A stretch of 64,000 nucleotides of DNA from contig DDEW01000018.1 in the NCBI GenBank assembly GCA_002336935.1, forward strand, positions 1 to 64,000, read 5' to 3'. Position numbers and translations under genes: made by a program. Each line of letters begins with the position of its first letter. The stretch's first letter is position 1. Shown in pieces: positions 35,819 through 43,120 of the stretch. Under the pieces are notes generated by a model. The model was not told the origin of the DNA. It saw nothing but the letters and a program-made list of their open reading frames with translations, and made no database searches. This stretch comes from Candidatus Saccharibacteria bacterium UBA1944 (GTDB taxonomy: Bacteria; Patescibacteriota; Saccharimonadia; Saccharimonadales; Saccharimonadaceae).

Positions 35819-36280
35819 CTACGATGACTTTTGAGCAATAATAACATGTCGATCCCGGCCCTCGCCTTCGCTAAAGGTTTGGATATCGGTGTATTCCTGA
35901 GCCACACGGTGGACAATACGGCGATCGGCGGCGTTAATGCGCGCGATATGGGAATCACCAGTGGCGCGTACTTCTTCAATCCAGCCGCGTGCTTTCTCAG
36001 CAATCTTTTCTTCGCGTTGTTTCTTGTAGTCTGCCACGTCTACATTTACTCGTGTGAGGGCGGCGTCTTGATTACGGAGCGCGGTTGATACAACATATTG
36101 CAAACTACGAAGCGTTTCGGCATTACGCCCGATCAAAATACTATTGAGCTCGCTTGACTCGACATACAGCTCAATAACATCTTCTTCTACACTAGCGGTA
36201 ACGTCAATATTTTCACCAAAAAACGATATGATATCTTGAAGAAACTTTCGCGCAAATTCAATTGATTGTGTTTGATCCAT
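35819..36280 (-). CDS. jag: Jag/KhpB-like KH-R3H RNA-binding protein
   Basis: RNA-binding protein of 153 residues. It lacks the N-terminal Jag_N domain of longer relatives. The KH domain (about residues 25-85) has ILIGRNAETLRSLQ, where the usual GxxG loop reads GRNA, so the last Gly is replaced. The R3H domain (about 90-150) has ADRRIVHRVAQEY and the GEGRDRHVII end. Such proteins bind mRNA in Gram-positives and act with cell-wall and division control. It follows yidC in the conserved rpmH-rnpA-yidC-jag order. ATG at 36280 is preferred over the adjacent GTG at 36283 because of AGGAAG upstream. Confidence 0.92.
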   Translation of the reverse strand: MDQTQSIEFARKFLQDIISFFGENIDVTASVEEDVIELYVESSELNSILIGRNAETLRSLQYVVSTALRNQDAALTRVNVDVADYKKQREEKIAEKARGWIEEVRATGDSHIARINAADRRIVHRVAQEYTDIQTFSEGEGRDRHVIIAQKSS

Positions 36281-36283
36281 CAC

Positions 36284-37225
36284 TTACTTCTTTCCTTTCC
36301 GTGTATCCTTAGCAACGATGCGGGTTATATTGGCTTCGCTCGCCTTCTTCGCACGATCTTTCGCTTTTGCGACAGATTTAGTTGAAGACGTATTCACCAC
36401 CTCATCAGCCAGCTCATCAAGCTCTTCAGCATCCTTATTCAGCAAATAATGCTGCTGGGCAACCGCTACAATGTTGGATACTGTGTAATACAGTGCTAGT
36501 GCGCCCGGTAGGCTTACCATAATAAAGAACATCATGATTGGCATAATCTTCATCATATTGTTCATCATCGCCGCACTCATTTCGCTCGGATCAGTTTCTT
36601 TGCCAGAAGCCGTTTCTGCCATAATGTCGCGGAATCGCTTACTCGATTTACCGGTTGGTGACGTTTGTTTAGTCATAATATACTGTGTCACTGCCGAAAT
36701 AATCGCGAGAGTGAATAGTGCTATATCTATTCCGCCACTACTAAATGTTGTTTTAGTAAGGTCAATAAACCCAAGCATTGTATGGTTGAAATTATCAGGA
36801 TTCTCAATGATTTTTTGCACCGCGGGTAGGTTTTCTGTTGCGCTGTATGCGTAGTGAGCCACCTGGTCGCGATGAAGGGTGATCACTTGAATCACCTGGT
36901 AAAGCCCGATGAATATTGGCAGTTGAATGATGAGAATAAGAATGGAGCGGAATGGGTTAATTCCATATTTTTTATAGAGCTCCATCTGCTGAGTTGCTTC
37001 AAGTTGCTTATTGCCCGCCGCAGCCGCTTTAATCTTTTTTAGCTCTGGCTGCATCTTGCGCATCATCTTCGTTTGGTGCAGCTGGCTTTTTACAAGCGGG
37101 TAGATAACAATACGAATGAGAATCGTAAAGAGAATGATAGCAACTCCAAAGTCACCCCCAGGAATGATGCTATACAACCACATTAGGGCGTTAAAAATCG
37201 GCTTTACTACAATCGTTTCAAACAT
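36284..37225 (-). CDS. yidC: Membrane protein insertase YidC
   Basis: Inserts proteins into the cytoplasmic membrane, alone or with SecYEG. The 313-residue length fits the Gram-positive type without the periplasmic domain. The first core helix region reads FTILIRIVIYPLV with the conserved Arg in the hydrophilic groove, followed by a cytoplasmic hairpin (MMRKMQPELKKIK) and the PIFIGLYQVI segment; the last helices contain LPGALALYYTVSN. The C-terminal tail is Lys-rich, suited to ribosome contact. A local -10 box (37253-37258) and CGGAGAG ribosome binding site indicate it can be expressed apart from rnpA. Confidence 0.97.
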   Translation of the reverse strand: MFETIVVKPIFNALMWLYSIIPGGDFGVAIILFTILIRIVIYPLVKSQLHQTKMMRKMQPELKKIKAAAAGNKQLEATQQMELYKKYGINPFRSILILIIQLPIFIGLYQVIQVITLHRDQVAHYAYSATENLPAVQKIIENPDNFNHTMLGFIDLTKTTFSSGGIDIALFTLAIISAVTQYIMTKQTSPTGKSSKRFRDIMAETASGKETDPSEMSAAMMNNMMKIMPIMMFFIMVSLPGALALYYTVSNIVAVAQQHYLLNKDAEELDELADEVVNTSSTKSVAKAKDRAKKASEANITRIVAKDTRKGKK

Positions 37226-37252
37226 ACACTCTCCGGATAATTATTGATACCA

Positions 37253-37258
37253 GTATAC
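37253..37258 (-). promoter_or_regulatory. -10 box of yidC-jag
   Basis: TATACT on the minus strand, giving a leader of about 20 bases with CGGAGAG before the yidC ATG at 37225. Confidence 0.5.
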
Positions 37259-37277
37259 CACCCCTGGGAGTGTTTTC

Positions 37278-37631
37278 CTATTGTATCGCTCCGGCTTGCT
37301 GAAAAAGCTCTCGTACTGCCGCCTCTAGTTCCACGTGGGGGGCTAGTAGTGCCTCACCACTTGTAACAATCACCGCCACATCATATACCCCAACGATTTC
37401 TGTAGACTGGCGTCGTATAATTTCATAAACGCGACGACGAATTCGATTGCGGCCAACCGCACTTTTATGTACCTTCTTGCTTACAACCACCGAAAACCTG
37501 CTTGACGAACGATGTGGGTTTGCGATCGCCTTCATAGTAAATAAGCGCGAACGGTACGCATCGGCGTTCTTGTATAAATACTTCAGGCTACCATGCCCAT
37601 GAAACCGCAATCGTTTTGCTAACATATTCAC
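37278..37631 (-). CDS. rnpA: Ribonuclease P protein component
   Basis: Protein subunit of RNase P, which removes 5' leaders from pre-tRNAs. 117 residues, standard length. The diagnostic RNR motif is seen in VGRNRIRRRVYEIIRR, preceded by FSVVVSKKVHKSA. The start is either the GTG at 37631 or the ATG at 37625: the minus-strand TATACT at 37637-37642 ends only five bases before the GTG and eleven before the ATG, so the ATG with a very short leader is more likely. It follows rpmH after a hairpin terminator, so it has its own promoter. Confidence 0.96.
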   Translation of the reverse strand: MNMLAKRLRFHGHGSLKYLYKNADAYRSRLFTMKAIANPHRSSSRFSVVVSKKVHKSAVGRNRIRRRVYEIIRRQSTEIVGVYDVAVIVTSGEALLAPHVELEAAVRELFQQAGAIQ

Positions 37632-37636
37632 CTATT

Positions 37637-37642
37637 AGTATA
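37637..37642 (-). promoter_or_regulatory. -10 box of rnpA
   Basis: TATACT on the minus strand directly downstream of the rpmH terminator T-run. Start codons lie 5 (GTG) or 11 (ATG) bases away. Confidence 0.55.
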
Positions 37643-37645
37643 CAC

Positions 37646-37673
37646 AAAAACCGCCCTGCTTTTGGGCGGGCGG
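37646..37673 (-). terminator. Terminator of rpmH
   Basis: On the minus strand a CCGCCC/GGGCGG stem (37651-37656 paired with 37664-37669 or 37668-37673) is followed by TTTTTG. It separates rpmH from rnpA, two genes often cotranscribed in other bacteria. Confidence 0.75.
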
Positions 37674-37680
37674 CTTATTG

Positions 37681-37818
37681 CTAGATGGCTATTTTTGCGC
37701 GACCTTTTGCGCGTCGGCGCTTAAGAACGGCACGTCCAGCTTTGGTTGCAACACGAGCACGAAAACCGTGTGTTTTTGCACGGTGGCGTGTGTGTGGTTG
37801 GTACGTTCGTTTTGGCAT
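37681..37818 (-). CDS. rpmH: 50S ribosomal protein L34
   Basis: 45-residue basic protein of the large ribosomal subunit. The translation begins [19 protein letters not shown] and ends in [13 protein letters not shown], the standard L34 pattern. It lies at the conserved position next to the origin, upstream of rnpA. A strong promoter (37828-37856) ends nine bases before the ATG, so its leader is only about two bases. A terminator follows. Confidence 0.97.
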   Translation of the reverse strand: MPKRTYQPHTRHRAKTHGFRARVATKAGRAVLKRRRAKGRAKIAI

Positions 37819-37827
37819 ATCTCAGCT

Positions 37828-37856
37828 ATTATACCCCTATAGCCCATTTTATTCAA
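37828..37856 (-). promoter_or_regulatory. Sigma70-type promoter of rpmH
   Basis: Minus-strand TTGAAT (37851-37856), 17-base spacer, TATAAT (37828-37833), then nine bases to the rpmH ATG. Confidence 0.75.
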
Positions 37857-37889
37857 TACTTCCTTGCGCGCTCTGCAAAAATATAGCCT

Positions 37890-38088
37890 ACTACATTAAT
37901 TTATCCACACTATTATAGACTTTATCCACAGATTAACAGGGGTAGTCGTGTTTTGTGGAAAACCAACACCCCCGTTTCACCTACAAGAATCGATAAAAAA
38001 TCCACAACATCTCATTGGTTGTGGAAAACTCGTCGCTCACCTACAATAGGGTGTAGTTATCAACTTGGAGGAGGGGTTACCGGCTGAC
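37890..38088. other. Putative replication origin (oriC) upstream of dnaA
   Basis: The spacer between divergent rpmH and dnaA holds two perfect DnaA boxes TTATCCACA (37901-37909 and 37922-37930), two near-boxes in the other direction, TGTGGAAAA (37954-37962 and 38020-38028), and a partial site AATCCACAA near 38000-38007. The arrangement next to dnaA and the rpmH block is the usual place for oriC. I see no protein-coding gene here. Confidence 0.82.
38019..38047 (+). promoter_or_regulatory. dnaA promoter overlapping a DnaA box
   Basis: TTGTGG (38019-38024), 17-base spacer, TACAAT (38042-38047). The -35 lies inside the DnaA box at 38020-38028, so DnaA could repress its own gene. The leader carries GGAGGAGGGG about 12 bases before the ATG at 38089. 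Confidence 0.6.
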
Positions 38089-39459
38089 ATGCATAGCGCA
38101 CTATGGCAAAGCGTCCTAGGCGAAATAGAGCTCTCCGTTTCGCACGGAAATTTTGAAACTTGGTTCAAAAACACCGAGTTGCTTCATTATAGTAATAATG
38201 AGGTAGTGATCGGTGTGATCAATGTCTTCACTCGCACGCAACTTGAAAAAAAGTACAACTCACAAATAAAACAAGTGCTCAAAAATAACGGTATTGCCGT
38301 TAAGGCGATTCGTTACGAAGTACTCTCTACTAAAAAAAGTGTTATTAGTCGCGAAACAACCGGACAATCTGAGCGAGACAGTCGCGTAGATGACCTTCTA
38401 AGTACACCTGCTGCGCGAACAACCACGACTGCCAAGACGCCCGCTACCACACTCAATCCGCGCTATACTTTTGAGACTTTTATTGTGGGCAGTAGCAACG
38501 ACCTTGCGTATACTGCCTGCCAAGCGGTCGCTGCGATGCCCGGCATCAAATATAATCCACTTTTCATTTATGGTGGCGTCGGCCTTGGCAAAACCCACCT
38601 TCTTCAAGCAGTAGGAAACGAAATTATCAAAAAAAATCCCGGTGCCAAAGTAGCCTATTTGAGTAGCGAAACCTTTGTGAAGGAGTTCCTTGAGAGTATT
38701 CGCTTCAAAAAAACCGGCTTCAGTGATAAGTATCGCAATGTTGATGTACTCATTGTTGATGATATGCAGTTCATTGCTGGTAAGGAAAAAACGCAGGAGG
38801 AATTCTTCCATACGTTTAACGCCCTTCACCAAGCAAATAAAGCAATTATTATCGGTAGTGACAAACCTCCGCGTAGCATTCCCACACTTACCGAACGACT
38901 CCGAAGTCGATTTGAATGGGGCATGGCAATTGATATTCAAATGCCCGACTTTGAGACACGTTGTGCAATTGTCGAAACGAAGGCAAGTCAAAGCGGCATC
39001 ACACTTGGCCGTGAAACCGTTGAATACCTTGCTAAGAATATTAAAACGAACATCAGGGAGCTCGAGGGTGCACTCAATCAGCTCCTTGCCTACGCCGAGA
39101 TGCGCGGCATCACTCCAGACATATCCATTGCTGAAGGATTAATAGGTAATGTGCGGCACAGTCGACCGCAGCATCTTACCCCTAAACAGATTATCGATAA
39201 AACAGCGCGGCACTTTCAAATCGATATGAAAGATATTTGCGGCAATAAACGAGACAAACACATCGTTGTGCCGCGGCAAGTTGCAATGTATCTTTTAAGG
39301 AGTGAGTTACACCTTAGTTTTCCCCGTATCGCCAATGAACTTGGACGCAAAGATCATACCACTGCAATCCATTCCGTCGAAAAAATTGAGAAGTCAATAA
39401 AACTCGACTTTCTCATTCGCGAACAAGTAGCTGAAATCCGGGAGAAGCTATATGCATAG
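38089..39459 (+). CDS. dnaA: Chromosomal replication initiator DnaA
   Basis: Binds DnaA boxes and opens the origin. 456 residues. Domain I (about 1-80) includes FETWFKNTELL; domain II is a Thr/Ala-rich linker (about 100-122); domain III is the AAA+ core with Walker A GGVGLGKTHLLQ (residues 162-173) and Walker B LIVDDMQFI; domain IV ends with GRKDHTTAIHSVEKI, the DNA-binding signature. The ATG at 38089 is chosen over the in-frame TTG at 38065, which lies within the ribosome binding site. DnaA boxes flank it on both sides, and dnaN follows. Confidence 0.98.
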   Translation: MHSALWQSVLGEIELSVSHGNFETWFKNTELLHYSNNEVVIGVINVFTRTQLEKKYNSQIKQVLKNNGIAVKAIRYEVLSTKKSVISRETTGQSERDSRVDDLLSTPAARTTTTAKTPATTLNPRYTFETFIVGSSNDLAYTACQAVAAMPGIKYNPLFIYGGVGLGKTHLLQAVGNEIIKKNPGAKVAYLSSETFVKEFLESIRFKKTGFSDKYRNVDVLIVDDMQFIAGKEKTQEEFFHTFNALHQANKAIIIGSDKPPRSIPTLTERLRSRFEWGMAIDIQMPDFETRCAIVETKASQSGITLGRETVEYLAKNIKTNIRELEGALNQLLAYAEMRGITPDISIAEGLIGNVRHSRPQHLTPKQIIDKTARHFQIDMKDICGNKRDKHIVVPRQVAMYLLRSELHLSFPRIANELGRKDHTTAIHSVEKIEKSIKLDFLIREQVAEIREKLYA

Positions 39460-39712
39460 CAATTGTGGAAAATCTGCGAATAATTTGAGGACAGAGCAAG
39501 GGATAACCAGTGTATCACTATTCACAGTTGCTGATGCGGTTCGCTATACATGGGGATACCTACAAAGTCTTACCCACTCTATACGCTTAGTTTCCACCGA
39601 ATTTTCCACACGCATAATGCCACCACTACCCCTTTGTGAACAAACGATTTACCCAGTTTCCACAGCACCTATAACTAAGACCACGAATGTAAAAAGGAGA
39701 AATAGTTAATAT
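39460..39712. other. dnaA-dnaN spacer with further DnaA-box-like sites
   Basis: This 253-base spacer has TGTGGAAAA (39464-39472), TTTTCCACA (39602-39610) and GTTTCCACA (39656-39664), and a half-site GTTTCCACC near 39590. It may form a second part of a bipartite origin. The 85-codon open frame across it is not gene-like. AAAAAGGAG at its end is the dnaN ribosome binding site. Confidence 0.65.
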
Positions 39713-40813
39713 ATGGAACTTTCAGTCACCCAAGAAAATCTTGCACGAGCACTCTCTGCGGTAGGACGTGTTGCAAGTAGTAAAGCCGGGCTGCCTATCC
39801 TGAGCAATATCCTCCTGCGAACCGAGGGTAACAGATTGCTGGTAGCGGCAACAAACCTTGAAATAGCCTCCACGTATTATATTGGCGCGAAGGTTGTAAA
39901 ACAGGGTGCAGTCACATTGCCAGCAAGGCTTGTCAGTGAATTCGTTGCAAGTCTCCCAAAGGGCACTATCGAATTGAGTACAAAAGGTGCACATATGACG
40001 CTAAAGTCTGGTACCTACCAATCGGTCATTAATGGCGTTGATGCTGACGATTTTCCGGAGCTTCCAACAATCAATGAAGATGAATCGGTTAAATATACGA
40101 TTGCAACACCCGACTTTAAGCAAGCGGTTGCGCAGACGATCATTACAAGCAGTAGCGACGCTACCCGACCAGTGCTCACCGGTGTGTACTGGCATTCGGT
40201 AGACGGATGGTTGTGCCTTGCAGCAACCGATGGATATCGATTGGCGGAACGACGATTAGTGGAGACAAAAAGCCAAATCGCAGCCATTGTGCCAACAAGC
40301 AGCCTTCAAGAAGTACTACGTACACTATCTGAAACAGTAGAGGAAGTTGAGTTGCTATTTGATGATTCACAGGTGCGCTTTCGTATTGGCGAAGCTGAAA
40401 TAACCAGTCGCTTAATTGATGGAAATTATCCAGACTACCGGCAATTGATCCCGAAGGAATCTGAAACGGTGGTCACTATTAAAGCGGAAGATTTTGGACG
40501 TATTGTTAAGATTGCTGGATTGTTCGCTCGAGAATCTGGCGGCAGTATTACACTTACTGCAGATGCCGAAAAACAAGAACTCAGTATCCATTCAATTGCC
40601 AGTGAACTCGGTGAGAACACGAGTAGTGCCCCGGCTACTATTACAATGGCCGGTCAAGTAACACTTAATTCACGATATGTGAGCGAGGCGCTCGGTGCAA
40701 TTGATGGCGATAGTGTTATCTTTCGATTCAGCGGTAAGCTGTCGCCAACCGTACTGGGGTCTGACGAGAAGAACCCTGTTTATACGCATATTATTATGCC
40801 GCTTAAGAGCTAG
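39713..40813 (+). CDS. dnaN: DNA polymerase III beta subunit (sliding clamp)
   Basis: Ring-shaped clamp that holds DNA polymerase III on DNA; 366 residues, the usual length with three similar domains. The N-terminus MELSVTQENLARALSAVGRV and the central LPILSNILLR (GLPILSNILL here) are typical, as is the C-terminal end VYTHIIMPLKS, close to the conserved MPMRL-type pocket end. It lies between dnaA and recF with six bases before recF, so dnaN-recF are cotranscribed. Confidence 0.98.
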   Translation: MELSVTQENLARALSAVGRVASSKAGLPILSNILLRTEGNRLLVAATNLEIASTYYIGAKVVKQGAVTLPARLVSEFVASLPKGTIELSTKGAHMTLKSGTYQSVINGVDADDFPELPTINEDESVKYTIATPDFKQAVAQTIITSSSDATRPVLTGVYWHSVDGWLCLAATDGYRLAERRLVETKSQIAAIVPTSSLQEVLRTLSETVEEVELLFDDSQVRFRIGEAEITSRLIDGNYPDYRQLIPKESETVVTIKAEDFGRIVKIAGLFARESGGSITLTADAEKQELSIHSIASELGENTSSAPATITMAGQVTLNSRYVSEALGAIDGDSVIFRFSGKLSPTVLGSDEKNPVYTHIIMPLKS

Positions 40814-40819
40814 GCTGGT

Positions 40820-41860
40820 ATGAAGCTTGCCAATCTTCGTGTTCAGAACTATCGTAACCACAAAGACCTAACGTGTACTTTTTCGCCGTCGGTAACAACG
40901 ATTCATGGCCTAAATGGTACAGGCAAAACGTCTCTACTTGAGGCAATTTATACAATTTGCCGTGGGATTTCGTTCAAAGCTAGTGACACCGGTATTGTGC
41001 GGGAAACGAGCGATTGGTATCGAGTTGATTGCCGCGATGATGAGCAAAAAACACGAACATATTTGTATGATAATCGAACAGGAAAAAAGGCAAAACAGTA
41101 TACAATCGATAATAAAAAGTTTGCCCGGATGCCAGCGCAATACAAGTGGCCAGTTATCCTTTTTACACCCGATGATTTGCGACTGATTGATGGTTCACCT
41201 GCTCGACGCCGTCGCTACCTGGATCAATTACTGTCGCAACTTGACCCAACCTATGCGCAAGCGGTGAGACGCTACGAACGAGCCTTGATGCAGCGAAATC
41301 GGCTACTAAAGAACAACGCCACCATAGACACATTGTTTTCTTGGGACGTACTGCTAAGCCAAGCGGGTGCGTATATTATTGCCGCTCGTCACAAGTACAT
41401 CCAGCGAATTAATGAGCGAATAAACCAACAATACCAGCACATAGCTGGTGTAGACGATGCACTTTGTGTTGAATACACAGCAAACCGAGTCCCCTCGCCC
41501 GCTCAGCTCCTTGCAGCACTTCAGCAATCGACTGAACGCGATCTACTGGTTGGAGCAACCTCAACTGGCCCACATCGCCACGATATGATTGTTACAACAA
41601 GAGGGAGACTTGCGAGCGACACCATGTCACGTGGTGAGATTCGCACGTTTATTCTCGCCTTGAAATATATTGAAAAAAATCTTCTTGAGGAGCAGTCTGG
41701 TCAAAAACCGATTGTGCTTCTTGATGATGTGTTTGGAGAGTTGGATCAACACCGACAGCGACATCTTCTTAGTGCTTTTTCTGATAATCAAGTGATCATT
41801 ACATCAACCCACTCAGTGGGTCGCCAAAGCCGCCAGGCAACGAAGATTCGGCTTGTTTAG
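40820..41860 (+). CDS. recF: DNA replication and repair protein RecF
   Basis: SMC-like ATPase that helps load RecA at gaps; 346 residues. Walker A GLNGTGKTSLLEA near residue 33, signature MSRGEIRTFILALKY and Walker B IVLLDDVFGELD near residue 300 are complete. The N-terminus KLANLRVQNYRNH is characteristic. It ends the dnaA-dnaN-recF block. gyrB, which often follows recF, is absent; three bases after recF begins the end of the convergent secretion operon. Confidence 0.97.
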   Translation: MKLANLRVQNYRNHKDLTCTFSPSVTTIHGLNGTGKTSLLEAIYTICRGISFKASDTGIVRETSDWYRVDCRDDEQKTRTYLYDNRTGKKAKQYTIDNKKFARMPAQYKWPVILFTPDDLRLIDGSPARRRRYLDQLLSQLDPTYAQAVRRYERALMQRNRLLKNNATIDTLFSWDVLLSQAGAYIIAARHKYIQRINERINQQYQHIAGVDDALCVEYTANRVPSPAQLLAALQQSTERDLLVGATSTGPHRHDMIVTTRGRLASDTMSRGEIRTFILALKYIEKNLLEEQSGQKPIVLLDDVFGELDQHRQRHLLSAFSDNQVIITSTHSVGRQSRQATKIRLV

Positions 41861-41863
41861 CAA

Positions 41864-42493
41864 CTACTGAAGCCCAAGCTTATTTGTTGCTTGCAAAAGT
41901 GAGCGGTCAACTGAAGGGGTATTATAGACAGTAAGGACAACCTGTGGCTTACTTACCACTTCCCATGAACTGTCTTTCTTTTTTATAATTGCACGATAAA
42001 TTACGCCTGGATTGCTATCGGTTGCAGTGCGTGAGGTTAAAAGTACGCCCGCCCAGTCTGCATTTGCCATCAATGTGACATTGTTTATCTGGTATGAAGC
42101 CATTGCAGTCGGATACTGTGCGCGCAAGGCGTCCTCAAGCTGTGGCTTTATTTTTGGAACAAGCTTCTTTCTGTACTCCAGTGAGTAAGCTGGCGCGATA
42201 GTAAGGGTATCATTCTTCGTGACCGTAAAAGAGTTTACCGAAGTGTCAGCGTCCTTTCCTTGTGGTGTGTAAATGTAGCTCCCTTCTTTTAAGCGGATAG
42301 TCTGGTTGGAGGTGATGGTTATTTCTTTTTGCGTCTCCCCCTCATGAGAAGCACCCGCTTTAATAACCACTCCCGTCGCAGGAGAGTTGAGTACGATAGT
42401 AATGGAACGGTAGCTTAAGTAATCCTGGAGCCATAAGAGTCCACCAAGGGTAGCGGCTGCAAGAATTACAAGAATAATTAGCTTCTGTTTCAT
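41864..42493 (-). CDS. Small membrane-anchored protein at the end of the secretion operon
   Basis: Family not recognised. 209 residues with one N-terminal membrane helix (about residues 5-23), a PEGA-like beta segment (SPATGVVIKAG, TIRLKEGSYIYTPQG; about 30-90) and a C-terminal alpha/beta domain of about 110 residues (LVPKIKPQLEDAL and VIYRAIIKKKDSSWEVV). Predicted to sit outside the membrane. The start overlaps the previous stop by four bases. The neighbour 42490-43119 has the same length and layout, so they are probably distant paralogs and a pair. Confidence 0.75.
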   Translation of the reverse strand: MKQKLIILVILAAATLGGLLWLQDYLSYRSITIVLNSPATGVVIKAGASHEGETQKEITITSNQTIRLKEGSYIYTPQGKDADTSVNSFTVTKNDTLTIAPAYSLEYRKKLVPKIKPQLEDALRAQYPTAMASYQINNVTLMANADWAGVLLTSRTATDSNPGVIYRAIIKKKDSSWEVVSKPQVVLTVYNTPSVDRSLLQATNKLGLQ

Positions 42494-43119
42494 CTAAAAG
42501 GGTTCTCCTCTTTGTTGATTTCTATCTTATAGTCAACGGGGTCATATCCCCAGTTAGAAATTTGCGTGACTGCAGCATCATAATAATCAGGGGTGGTGTG
42601 TATGGTAAGGATAATCGATTCACCAGAGTTGTCGGATGGATCGTTCTTGTAGCCAATAGTAAAAAGCATATTAGAATAAGGGAGTAGCCCAACGATAGGG
42701 TTCTTTTCTTGAAAGTCCTCGCCTTTTATTGTCGCAGCAGTATTGGCGAAGTCCTCTAATCGCAAGTAGTCATTGCGGCGCTGTTTATAGAGTGTCCTCC
42801 CCTCATTATCAAGCGGATCTAGGGGGGCAATGATAGAGGATGATGCACCTTTCTTTACGACTAACGTTCCTGACATTGGCGTGAAGTGATCCCTTGTAAC
42901 ACTGTACGAATAACTCCCCTCTTTAAGGTAGGTGGAAGTATCCTTTATGCGCTTTCCATTAATCGTTACAACTGAATCGAGTGGAGCAATGTAGATTTCC
43001 ACCTTTTCCTTACCTGCAATCGAGACTGCATTCCATATAGCAAGGAGAATAGCTATGAGCATGATGAGCGCTATTGCTCCAAGTCCTAGTTTTACAAATT
43101 GTTGGGAATTATCTTGCAT
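42490..43119 (-). CDS. Small membrane-anchored PEGA-like protein, paralog-like partner
   Basis: Family not recognised. 209 residues with a membrane helix at about 10-32, a PEGA-like beta domain (IAPLDSVVTINGKRIKD, LKEGSYSYSVTRDHF; about 40-95), and a C-terminal domain of about 100 residues ending in Glu/Asn-rich residues. The LKEGSY segment also occurs in the following gene. It begins one base after the stop of the three-domain wall hydrolase. It may be a wall- or pilus-associated accessory of the secretion locus. Confidence 0.75.
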   Translation of the reverse strand: MQDNSQQFVKLGLGAIALIMLIAILLAIWNAVSIAGKEKVEIYIAPLDSVVTINGKRIKDTSTYLKEGSYSYSVTRDHFTPMSGTLVVKKGASSSIIAPLDPLDNEGRTLYKQRRNDYLRLEDFANTAATIKGEDFQEKNPIVGLLPYSNMLFTIGYKNDPSDNSGESIILTIHTTPDYYDAAVTQISNWGYDPVDYKIEINKEENPFR

Positions 43120-43120
43120 A

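Noticed and set aside
38398..38991. 197-codon minus-strand open frame
   Set aside because: It is antisense to dnaA, with no start signal and no recognisable domain.
39452..39709. 85-codon open frame between dnaA and dnaN
   Set aside because: It runs across DnaA-box-like sites and lacks a ribosome binding site; composition does not look like protein.
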